From Owenia fusiformis (taxonomy: Eukaryota; Annelida; Polychaeta; Sabellida; Oweniidae), in the NCBI GenBank assembly GCA_903813345.2, contig CAIIXF020000012.1, positions 35,816,528-35,880,527 on the forward strand: a stretch of DNA of 64,000 bases. The letters are read 5' to 3'. Below, piece after piece: positions 57,301-64,000 of the stretch. The notes below the pieces were generated by a model. It searched no databases. It saw only the letters and a program-made list of their open reading frames with translations, and was not told the DNA's origin. The position numbers were made by a program, and so were the translations under genes. Positions within the stretch are counted from its first letter, which is position 1, and the number at the start of each line of letters is the position of its first letter.

Positions 57301-60300
57301 ACCTAAACAAGTCCTGCTTACCATAAAGTCAAGTTTACCTTGGTAAGCATTACTTTTGACCTGCCAAAATGAGACACTGCTACTTTGTAGAATAATGCCC
57401 ATATATGGTATGAATATTACATAGAAATTTCATGCAGAAATATGAATAACTGCAAATATGAGAATTGAACAATATGTTTTAGAAATGTGTGACAGAATTA
57501 GACAAGACATGGCACCCTGAGCATTTCTTCTATGTCATATGTGTACTATACTCTTTATATTTTAGAAATGTGTGACAGCCTTGGACAAGACATGGCACCC
57601 TGAGCATTTCTTCTATGCCGTATGTGTACTATACTCTTTCTATTTTAGAAATGTGTAACAGCCTTAGACAAGACATGGCACCCTGAGCATTTCTTCTATG
57701 TCATATGTGTATTATACTCTTTATACTTTAGAAATGTGTGACAGCCTTAGACAAGACATGGCACCCTGAGCATTTCTTCTATGCCATATGTGTACTATAC
57801 TCTTTATATTTTAGAAATGTGTGACAGCCATAGACAAGACATTGCACCCTGAGCATTTCTTCTATGCCGTATGTGTACTATACTCTTTATATTTTAGAAA
57901 TGTGTGACAGTCTTAGACAAGACATGGCACCCTGAGCATTTCTTCTATGCCATATGTGTACTATACTCTTTATATTTTAGAAATGTGTGACAGCCATAGA
58001 CAAGACATTGCACCCTGAGCATTTCTTCTATGCCGTATGTGTACTATACTCTTTATATTTTAGAAATGTGTGACAGTCTTAGACAAGACATGGCACCCTG
58101 AGCATTTCTTCTATGCCATATGTGTACTATACTCTTTATATTTTAGAAATGTGTGACAGTCTTAGACAAGACATGGCACCCTGAGCATTTCTTCTATGTT
58201 ATATTTGTACTATACTCTTTACATTTTAAAAATGTGTGACAGTCTTAGACAAGACATGGCACCCTGAGCATTTCTTCTATGTTATATGTGTACTATACTC
58301 TTTATATTTTAGAAATGTGTGACAGTCTTAGACAAGACATGGCACCCTGAGCATTTCTTCTATGTAATATGCGTACTATACTCTTTATATTTTAGAAATG
58401 TGTGACAGCCTTAGACAAGACATGTCACCCTGAGCATTTCTTCTATGCCATATGTGTACTATACTCTTTATATTTTAGAAATGTGTGACAGTCTTAGACA
58501 AGACATGGCACCCTGAGCATTTCTTCTATGCCATATGTGTACTATACTCTTTATATTTTAGAAATGTGTGACAGCCTTAGACAAGACATGGCACCCTGAG
58601 CATTTCTTCTATGCCATAAGTGTACTATACTCTTTATATTTTAGAAATGTGTGACAGCCTTAGACAAGACATGGCACCCTGAGCATTTCTTCTATGCCGT
58701 ATGTGTACTATACTCTTTATATTTTAGAAATGTGTGACAGCCTTAGACAAAACATGGCACCCTGAGCATTTCTTCTATGCCATATGTGTACTATACACTT
58801 TATATTTTAGAAATGTGTGACAGCCTTAGACAAGACATTGCACCCTGAGCATTTCTTCTATGTCATATGTGTACTATACTCTTTATATTTTAGAAATGTG
58901 TGACAGCCTTAGACAAGACATGGCACCCTGAGCTTTTCTTCTATGTCATATGTGTACTATACTCTTTATATTTTAGAAATGTGTGACAGCCTTAGACAAG
59001 ACATGGCACCCTGAGCTTTTCTTCTATGTCATATGTGTACTATACTCTTTATATTTTAGAAATGTGTGACAGCCTTAGACAAGACATGGCACCCTGAGCT
59101 TTTCTTCTATGTCATATGTGTACTATACTCTTTATATTTTAGAAATGTGTGACAGCCTTAGACAAGACATGGCACCCTGAGCTTTTCTTCTATGTCATAT
59201 GTGTACTATACTCTTTATATTTTAGAAATGTGTGACAGTCTTAGACAAGACATGGCACCCTGAGCTTTTCTTCTATGTCATATGTGTACTATACTCTTTA
59301 TATTTTAGAAATGTGTGACAGCCTTAGACAAGACATGGCACCCTGAGCATTTCTTCTGCGCCCAATGTGGTCGACCATTCAATGATGAAGGTTTTCATGA
59401 GAAAGAGGGGAAAGCCTTTTGCAGGTAAGGGTTTCAGGTTAAATTACATAGTGATCGACTTAATTCACTGAGTAAGTGAATAAGATGTAAGAAATCAAGT
59501 AAGCATCGTGGTTCAAAGTTGTTAGTAGAGACTGTAAAGTAAAATTTCCTAAATAAATTGTACATGTTACAATCATTTTCTCTCATGAGAGACAATTTGT
59601 GACAAAGTTCGACAAATCATTTTCTCATAAGGGACATCTTACAAATTATTTCCTCTCATGAGCAACATGTTACACTTCACATGTTACACTTCATTTTTTC
59701 TTATGATCATATGTTATACATGTTTTTCAGGGAAGACTATTTCGAGATGTTTGCTCCAAAATGTGGAGGTTGTAATCGACCAATCATGGACAACTATATC
59801 TCGGCTCTGAATCGCCAGTGGCATCCAGAGTGTTTCGTTTGTCAGGTATGGGGATATGTTGCTTCAATTAAAGTAATATAGCAAAAGATAAGGAGTTTCA
59901 TAGGGATATCAATAAAGCTGTTTCATAGGGAGATAAAGCTGTTTCATAGGGAAATAAAGCTGTTTCGTAGGGAAGTAAAGCTGTTTCATAGGGAAGTAAA
60001 GCTGTTTCATAGGGAAGTAAAGCTGTTTCATAGGGAAATAAAGCTGTTTCATAGGGAAGTAAAGCTGTTTCATAGGGAAATAAAGCTGTTTCATAGGGAA
60101 GTAAAGCTGTTTCATAGGGAAATAAAGCTGTTTCATAGGGAAGTAAAGCTGTTTCATAGGGAAATAAAGGTGTTTCATAAAAAGATAAAGCTATGGGACA
60201 TACATGTAGTAGTCCGGCAGCCAAAGTGTAAAAAATTGAGTGTCCTTGTTTTGTCTCATTAAGTTTTTTTGTCTGCAGATTATGCATAGTAAGGGTACCT

Positions 60301-60631
60301 GTAGTGATATCTGGGTGGGTGTAGAGGTCTCAGGCATTAATTACTGAAAAATATTTTGTTTCAGGAATGTCGAATCCCATTTGGGGGTGGCAGTTTCTTT
60401 GACCACGATGGGCTTCCTTATTGTGAGACCCATTACCATGCAAGGCGGGGATCGCTATGTGCTACCTGTAACAAACCAATCACTGGCCGTTGCATCACCG
60501 CCATGTACAGGAAATTTCATCCTGAACATTTTGTCTGTGCGTTCTGCTTGAAGCAACTGAACAAAGGAACGTTTAAGGAGCAGAATGACAAGCCGTATTG
60601 TCATCCATGCTTCGTCAAGTTGTTCAGTTAA
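30352..60631 (+). CDS. PXN: Paxillin, focal-adhesion LD/LIM scaffold (complete, 10 coding exons)
   Basis: Adaptor of integrin adhesions; LD motifs bind FAK, vinculin, parvin and GIT/PKL-type partners, and LIM domains target focal adhesions (family knowledge). Exons 30352-30364, 43785-43948, 52167-52419, 54414-54513, 55496-55868, 56267-56626, 56924-57097, 59309-59424, 59731-59845 and 60365-60631 sum to 1935 nt (644 residues). Seen: LD1 [15 protein letters not shown] (1-15), LD2 [14 protein letters not shown] (118-131), LD3 [15 protein letters not shown] (158-172), LD4 [16 protein letters not shown] (286-301), LD5 [14 protein letters not shown] (387-400), then four LIM domains starting near C411, C470, C529 and C588, ending CFVKLFS. 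Slightly longer than human paxillin because of a Gln-rich coding repeat in exon 6. One YxxP motif (YALPNK, about residue 318) lies between LD4 and LD5. Intron 1 is 13.4 kb. Confidence 0.96.
31157..31329. mobile_element. MITE with CAGGCCCGTAGCCAG ends
   Basis: 173 bp copy in paxillin intron 1, ends CAGGCCCGTAGCCAGG and CTGGCTACGGGCCTG. Confidence 0.88.
32430..32505 (+). repeat. tRNA-like sequence (SINE head or tRNA pseudogene)
   Basis: A-box-like TAGCTCAGTGATTG (32438) and B-box-like GGTTTGATCCCC (32473) in the correct order and about 35 bp apart, in paxillin intron 1. No intact cloverleaf was apparent by eye. Confidence 0.5.
33196..33396. mobile_element. MITE with CAGGCCCRTAGCCAG ends
   Basis: Third copy of the family, about 200 bp, opposite internal orientation (GGGGTTCAC strand reversed relative to 31157). 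Confidence 0.85.
34128..34301. mobile_element. MITE, CAGTAAAACCT family
   Basis: Starts CAGTAAAACCTATATG, ends AGACAGGTTTTACTG, TA on both sides; interior repeats GTTCACTAGAGA. Confidence 0.85.
36675..36869. mobile_element. MITE, CAGTAAAACCTG family
   Basis: Ends CAGTTAAACTTATATC and AGACAGGTTTTACTG; interior TCTGAACACC and inverse GGTGTTCAGA blocks. Confidence 0.83.
37735..38000. repeat. 20 bp minisatellite
   Basis: Repeated TTGAGGCAAACTCTAATAG and variant with TTTAATTG, about 12 copies, in paxillin intron 1. Confidence 0.88.
38490..38688. mobile_element. MITE, CAGTAAAAC family
   Basis: CAGTAAAACATGTTTTC at the left, GTACAGGTTTTATTG at the right, interior repeated AGTGAACACC. Confidence 0.8.
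40448..40634. mobile_element. MITE, CAGTTAAGCCTG (diverged family copy)
   Basis: Left CAGTTAAGCCTGTTTAATC, right end decayed (ACAGGTTTTTCTA). Confidence 0.7.
40773..41234. mobile_element. hAT-type MITE with 8 bp target duplication
   Basis: 462 bp; ends TAGGGGTGAGACGA and TCGTCTCACCCCTA. Exact 8 bp direct repeat CTCTTATG at 40765-40772 and 41235-41242. Interior rich in TCGAGTCG/CGACTCGA. Internal ORFs on both strands are shadows. Confidence 0.93.
41340..42750. other. Paxillin intron 1, nothing recognised
   Basis: AT-rich; no exon or clear element. Confidence 0.45.
42757..43279. mobile_element. MITE with TACTGTAAATTTGGTTAATT ends
   Basis: Left TACTGTAAATTTGGTTAATT and TTAATTTGGCGA; right TCGCCAAATTAA and AACCCAATCTACAGTA. 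About 520 bp, 500 bp upstream of paxillin exon 2. Confidence 0.82.
43785..43948 (+). CDS. PXN: Paxillin exon 2 (LD1)
   Basis: 164 nt after CACTTCAG; encodes [14 protein letters not shown] and a Ser/Gln-rich linker ending DSLDSQQ; leaves in phase 0 at GTAAGA. Confidence 0.93.
44370..44615. repeat. Minisatellite, CCACTAGCCCTTACAATATA unit
   Basis: About nine copies of a 25-30 bp unit in paxillin intron 2. Confidence 0.88.
44807..44920 (+). CDS. Candidate cassette exon in paxillin intron 2
   Basis: A 114 nt segment open in phase 0 (38 codons, [14 protein letters not shown] then [18 protein letters not shown]) lies between a CTTGTGGCAG acceptor and a GTAAGT donor. Both ends fit phase 0 neighbours. 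It could be chance in such a large intron. Confidence 0.25.
45000..47830. other. Paxillin intron 2, mostly featureless
   Basis: Apart from the MITE at 45524-45692 I see no element or exon. Confidence 0.45.
45524..45692. mobile_element. MITE, CAGTGAAACCTG family
   Basis: Left CAGTGAAACCTGTTAAC, right AATGCAGATTTTACTG then TA; interior TGGAACACC and inverse GGTGTTCCA. Confidence 0.82.
47837..48127 (+). CDS. Candidate alternative first exon of paxillin
   Basis: An ATG-initiated 97-codon frame ([16 protein letters not shown], a basic-proline stretch [12 protein letters not shown], end PRAVYTK) stops exactly at a strong GTAAGC donor in phase 0, the phase required by the LD2 exon at 52167. An in-frame TAG lies two codons before the ATG, so it can only be a first coding exon. 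Spliced to 52167 it would make a paxillin isoform lacking LD1. I do not recognise the peptide. A same-length frame on the other strand is treated as a shadow. No transcript evidence. Confidence 0.45.
50074..50143 (+). other. Possible exon-like segment in paxillin intron 2
   Basis: 70 nt open segment between TTTCTAATTTCTCAG and GTAAAT, phase 0 in and phase 1 out, the same phases as the LD2 exon. It encodes [20 protein letters not shown] and is unrecognised. It may be chance. Confidence 0.15.
50575..51115. repeat. Minisatellite, GATGGTGTCAGGAATTCTTG unit
   Basis: About 18 imperfect copies, some short and some carrying GCTAAGTTGGG or TTTAGG extensions. Creates repetitive shadow ORFs on both strands. 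Confidence 0.9.
52167..52419 (+). CDS. PXN: Paxillin exon with LD2
   Basis: 253 nt after TTTCCAG; begins [12 protein letters not shown], has a Pro-rich run, then [20 protein letters not shown] (LD2). Ends in phase 1 at a GTTAGT donor. The exon's last 43 or so bases and donor are then repeated downstream. Confidence 0.95.
52420..53760 (+). repeat. Tandem array of paxillin LD2-exon donor edge (5 x 93 bp, then 8 x 100 bp)
   Basis: Downstream of the true donor at 52419/52420 the exon end and donor recur at 52512, 52605, 52698, 52791 and 52884 (93 bp steps), then at 52984 to 53684 in 100 bp steps, with two alternating 100 bp subtypes (CAGAAGTTGACCG and CAGAGGTAGATAG). In the 93 bp units an AG acceptor (TTTTATCTAG) precedes the exon piece, giving 42 nt phase 1-1 segments 52471-52512, 52564-52605, 52657-52698, 52750-52791 and 52843-52884. 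In the 100 bp units the AG is lost. A degenerate extra copy is at about 54013-54050. Confidence 0.93.
54414..54513 (+). CDS. PXN: Paxillin exon with LD3
   Basis: 100 nt after TGTTTCAG, phase 1 in and phase 2 out; encodes [20 protein letters not shown], closely like vertebrate LD3. Confidence 0.95.
55170..55330. mobile_element. Degraded MITE, CAGTAAAATC family
   Basis: Starts CAGTAAAATCTTCAGATATG with GAACACCTC interior after TA; right end not found. Confidence 0.5.
55496..55868 (+). CDS. PXN: Paxillin exon with Gln-rich repeat and LD4
   Basis: 373 nt, phase 2 in, phase 0 out at GTGAGT. Starts [12 protein letters not shown], contains a QQQGMS-type coding repeat and two copies of [10 protein letters not shown], ends with LD4 [16 protein letters not shown]. 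Confidence 0.95.
55590..55800 (+). repeat. Coding minisatellite in paxillin exon 6
   Basis: Imperfect in-frame repeats encode QQQGMS-like units (about six) followed by two [10 protein letters not shown] units, all within the LD3-LD4 linker. Confidence 0.85.
56267..56626 (+). CDS. PXN: Paxillin exon with YxxP and LD5, start of LIM1
   Basis: 360 nt, phase 0 to 0. [15 protein letters not shown] leads to YALPNK (tyrosine codon at 56315), a Gly-rich linker, LD5 [14 protein letters not shown], and the first zinc ligands of LIM1 ([12 protein letters not shown]). Confidence 0.95.
56924..57097 (+). CDS. PXN: Paxillin exon LIM1/LIM2 boundary
   Basis: 174 nt, phase 0 to 0. Encodes [34 protein letters not shown] and the first half-finger of LIM2 ([10 protein letters not shown]). 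Confidence 0.96.
57450..59358 (+). repeat. Tandem array: 23 x 83 bp copies of paxillin LIM2 exon acceptor edge
   Basis: Each unit has a TATATTTTAG acceptor and the first 49 nt of the LIM2 exon, then a fixed intron spacer. Exon starts run from 57483 to 59309; the distance is exactly 22 x 83, so no net indel. Copies vary by substitutions (TTTAAAAATG at about 58229 has lost its AG; GAGCTTTTC occurs in late units). Only the final unit continues as exon. Confidence 0.94.
59309..59424 (+). CDS. PXN: Paxillin exon LIM2 (functional copy)
   Basis: 116 nt, phase 0 to 2. [20 protein letters not shown] then [10 protein letters not shown]. It is the last of 23 tandem copies of the exon's 5' edge; only this copy continues into CAQCGRPF. 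Confidence 0.95.
59731..59845 (+). CDS. PXN: Paxillin exon LIM3
   Basis: 115 nt, phase 2 to 0. [15 protein letters not shown], then [17 protein letters not shown]; near-identical to vertebrate LIM3. Confidence 0.96.
59895..60190. repeat. 21 bp minisatellite in paxillin intron before last exon
   Basis: About 13 copies of GCTGTTTCATAGGGAAATAAA. Not derived from the neighbouring exon. Confidence 0.92.
60365..60631 (+). CDS. PXN: Paxillin last coding exon (LIM3 end, LIM4, stop)
   Basis: 267 nt from phase 0 to [49 protein letters not shown], and final [11 protein letters not shown]. Confidence 0.97.
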   Translation, partial: ECRIPFGGGSFFDHDGLPYCETHYHARRGSLCATCNKPITGRCITAMYRKFHPEHFVCAFCLKQLNKGTFKEQNDKPYCHPCFVKLFS

Positions 60632-63600
60632 TTCCTGAAAATTCAGGAATCCTCCCTGGAAATTCTGAAAGGAAACCACTGTAATGTGATGCTGTTCATA
60701 GTAATAATAGTCATATTCAAATTTGAAGAACTTGTACACTCTATTTCACCGTGATTATTACAATGAAAATTACGCTGTTTTTAGATTCATAATTTTGGAA
60801 TACATCACATCACATTAAAACAGGATTATTACTTCTGGGACAACCCTCGTATCACATCACATTAAAACAGGATTATAATTTAAAGGAATACCAAGGTGCT
60901 GTTTTTTCTATTGAGGAATATCTCTGGTTTAGGATGTTGCGATTCTGAGTTCTCAAGTACATGGGCACTCAGCATCGTTTCAAAACACGCAGAGAAGTTG
61001 GAATATTCATTTAAAAGCAATATGTGTATGAAATAATACTTGAAACCTGGCGACAATTCTAATTTTATTCACATAGCTATTCAAAGAGCAATAAATGTCC
61101 GATTTTGGCAAGTAGAAATGATGTATTCTGCTCATCAAATTAGTGAAATTTGTAAGTTATGTGAAAAAGCTGATTTTGCGGAAATTCTCAGCATTATAAG
61201 ATGAAAACGAATGTGAAAATTGAAGATTTTGTGATATTTTTGATTCTAATGAAATATCGTGATAGTACATCTAGATACCAGAGTAATAGAAATAGTGGAA
61301 AAAGTGGAAAAAGTATCAATAACTTTGTTTAAGGAATATGTGCTCCACACTTTTAGTTCACCTTCTGCCAAGTGTTGATCATCACTGCACTTCACTGTGG
61401 ATATACGATATATGGAATATTATGAAAGAAATATGACTAAATGGATTAAAAATTACATACAATTTACGCATCAGTAAATACCTTGAAACCTGATAAGGAT
61501 CCAGTAAGCAAAACACTGCCGTTTAAATTGGATATATTACTGGCCGAACTGGGTGGTGCCAAAACTACATGCTGCCCTTCAAAGTGGATATGATACCTCT
61601 AGATATTTCTGATGTCATCTTTTAAGGAGTGTTTAGATAACCCATATCCCACCTTTACTTTAATTACACCTTGGAATACAACTCAGAATATTTATGGAAA
61701 AAGAACCAGCATCTAGATACACATTTTCTATACTTCAAATGGTAGATATTGGTTTAAAAATGTGTTTTTCCAGTCAAAGGTATTTATTCACATTGAAATT
61801 CAATCAAAGAAACTCCACATACTATGTGGGTCCTTCAAAGGTTTATTTAACTACCATCTATATTAATAGATTCTATTTAACAAATTAAATTCATCTACAA
61901 AATGCAGTGATCTCCCCAGCATTATAGAAAATGGGTGCAACCCTTTAATGATAGGCTTGCACCCACCTGGGAATCTATTTGCACCCACTTGAAAATGAAT
62001 AGAAACCATGAAAAATAGGCATATGTTGACAAGTTTTGGTCTTAATTGTGAGAATAAGAAATGTGCACCCATTTGAGAAAAACTCCTGAGAAGAACACTA
62101 AAATGATATCAGGAATTGGTTGAAAATTAAGTGATGTTTGAGGAAGCAATATAACTAGTAAAATATCTGTACTAGAGAATTAAAGTGGCAGCAAAAGGTA
62201 TAGAGTCAAATAGTTGAGTAAAATGTTTGATTGAAATGTTGAGTAAAATATTAGTAAAATATTTGATTAAAATGTTTAGTAAAATATTTGAATCTTTTCA
62301 ACAAACATGCCAATGCATTTCTTATTGATTCTAAATTATTTCCAAATATCTTTAAAAAGTTGATCAATATGAAGACATAGTCATGAAATAAAGTCAACTC
62401 TTGGACCTTTGAAAAAAGATATGATGAAGAAAGACTTGAGTAAAAAATATTGTGAACATTTTTTCATTAAGTGCTCATCAACTTCACTCTATTTTTTGTT
62501 GCCTCTTTAATTAACAAAATTAATTAATAAAATTAATATTATTTAGCTAAACTGGCTACATGCCAGTATAGAATTTAGCTATGAGTGATATAGGACATAT
62601 GCAATATATATTTGGAATATAAGAATATGAAGACATATATGTATATAAGTATAAACTATTATCATATACTATGCCATACCATAGTTGTTGTTACCATGGT
62701 AACTAGAATAAAGCAATAGTAGAAATGGTTAGGTAAATTGAAAGTGAGTCACCACATATTGGTTCTTCACCAGCATGAATCACCAGATATAGATGCTCAT
62801 CGAGATAATGTAGTTTTCTTGGAAATCTTTACAAGTTTTCATTCAACTCATTGAAGAACTGATATCATTGAACATTTTGAGCCAATATGTGGTAAGTTAT
62901 TGATATGACGTCAAGTCAATCAACTTAGAGGGTGAAGCTCATTGGTCGATTTATATATTGTGAATTGAAAAAACAAGTACAATTATGAGCTGACTGTAGC
63001 AATATTAGTTTTTTATCTGCTTTTTATGTAATTTTAAATGCAAATGATCGCCAAATTTTTTAGCCCAAAAGTGAGTGGTTATAATTTAATGGTATGTGTT
63101 ACACAGGACGGTTTAATTGCTTCATCATGAAGCATTTCGACAAAGAAAGCTTCAAAATGAAGGATTTTGTTCCTGTTTAACACTAAAATATGTCAACCAT
63201 GGAATAAATGTAATCCATAGATCATTTTCATCAAGAAATAATATTCTTAGAATTACATTCAACCCATAATGCACCATTCAGCTGTTTCAAAGTTTCCGTG
63301 AGACCCCCATAATATGCATTTCAAAGTCCCAAATTGGGGGCTAAGTATTTTGTCAAAATCCCAAAATGGTGCATAAATTATAAGATTAAATTATAAGAAT
63401 ATTTAGCATGACTTTAATTGTTCATATTTAAAGGGTCTTCTTTAACAAATATGTTCGAAGAACGTGCATCACTTATTGGATATATTTTTAATTAATTACT
63501 GTAATATTCAATAAATCTACTTACATGACTTACTATATGATTACAAGTATATTGAAGTCTTTTGATGGTGCAAGCAAGATCATTTATTAAAAACTTAAAG

Positions 63601-64000
63601 TTACATTGTCCCTTTAAATGTCCCCTTTCATATATTTGTCGATTAAAGGGACATCTTTATGATTATAATTAATAATAATACTTCTTGTGTACAATAGCTT
63701 TAGATATTATTAAATTAAATGAATTATATTATGCAATTCACAAATATATGTTATGATATTGTTTTGTTATGAATATAAATATATATGGGCTTGGAAGAAT
63801 AAATTCTTGTATGACATTTTAAGTATGAAATATGTTGTGTCTATTTCTTTTGAATTTACGTGGTTAAAAGACCATGTCCAATAATCAAGAGTTGTGAAAG
63901 AACTAAATTAAACTCTAAATCTGATATCTCTCAATATATTAACTTTTTCTGGGTCCCAATCTTACTATCTTCCATTGATTCACATAGTGAAAAACCTTAA
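60632..64000. other. Paxillin 3' UTR and downstream intergenic sequence
   Basis: No further exon recognised. It holds the GTGGGTGCAAGCC repeat (61910-62095) and, at the window edge (about 63930-64000), the start of another element of the GAACAC/CAGTAAAACC family truncated by the window. Confidence 0.5.
61090..61095 (+). promoter_or_regulatory. candidate poly(A) signal of paxillin
   Basis: AATAAA about 460 bp after the stop. Later AATAAA motifs exist, so the 3' end is uncertain. Confidence 0.3.

Noticed and set aside
59898-60287. Minus-strand repetitive ORFs (LYFPMKQ and ALLPYET units)
   Set aside because: Products of the 21 bp minisatellite in two frames.

Overview
This is a window from an animal nuclear genome: AT-rich, intron-rich, GT-AG introns, dense in small inverted-repeat transposons. 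The gene content points to a bilaterian, most likely a marine invertebrate such as a hemichordate, lophotrochozoan or similar; I cannot fix the phylum by eye. Almost all long ORFs are repeat shadows. The real genes had to be assembled from short exons.

Layout. (1) A complete Rab35 GTPase gene lies on the minus strand, ATG at 29902 and stop at 240-242, six exons, 201 residues. Its last intron (369-24368) is about 24 kb. (2) Nested inside that intron on the opposite strand are two paralogous Ly6/uPAR-type genes (called Ly6-A and Ly6-B here), each with three exons of matching length and phase: 3939-8301 and 20502-21945. Between them are pseudogenised copies of a multicopy transposon-like gene with a C-terminal cysteine-rich CXC motif, a 3.7 kb inverted duplication, and several foldback elements. 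(3) A 449 bp divergent promoter region (29903-30351) separates Rab35 from (4) a complete paxillin gene on the plus strand, 30352-60631, ten constitutive coding exons giving 644 residues with LD1-LD5 and four LIM domains. It has a plausible alternative first exon at 47837-48127. (5) The remainder to 64000 is 3' UTR or intergenic sequence with dispersed repeats.

The most unusual signal is shared by all four genes. Exon edges, together with their splice sites, have been tandemly multiplied. Seven such arrays are visible: acceptor-side arrays at Ly6-A exon 2 (18 x 107 bp), Rab35 exon 5 (3 x 113 bp) and paxillin LIM2 exon (23 x 83 bp); donor-side arrays at Ly6-A exon 2 (3 x 96 bp), Ly6-B exon 2 (about 5 x 18 bp), Rab35 exon 4 (2 x 20 bp) and the paxillin LD2 exon (6 x 93 bp then 8 x 100 bp). 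Two could change protein products in frame. The Ly6-B donors are spaced 18 bp apart through an open frame. The 93 bp paxillin units each form a complete phase 1-1, 42 nt potential microexon repeating the C-terminal half of LD2. Ordinary minisatellites without exon sequence are also common.

Functionally, Rab35 (endosomal recycling) and paxillin (focal adhesion scaffold) both act in membrane-cytoskeleton and adhesion biology and share one promoter region; that they are co-regulated is inference. Coordinates of exons were derived by hand from frame, phase and splice-site continuity and sum to exact codon multiples for all four genes.
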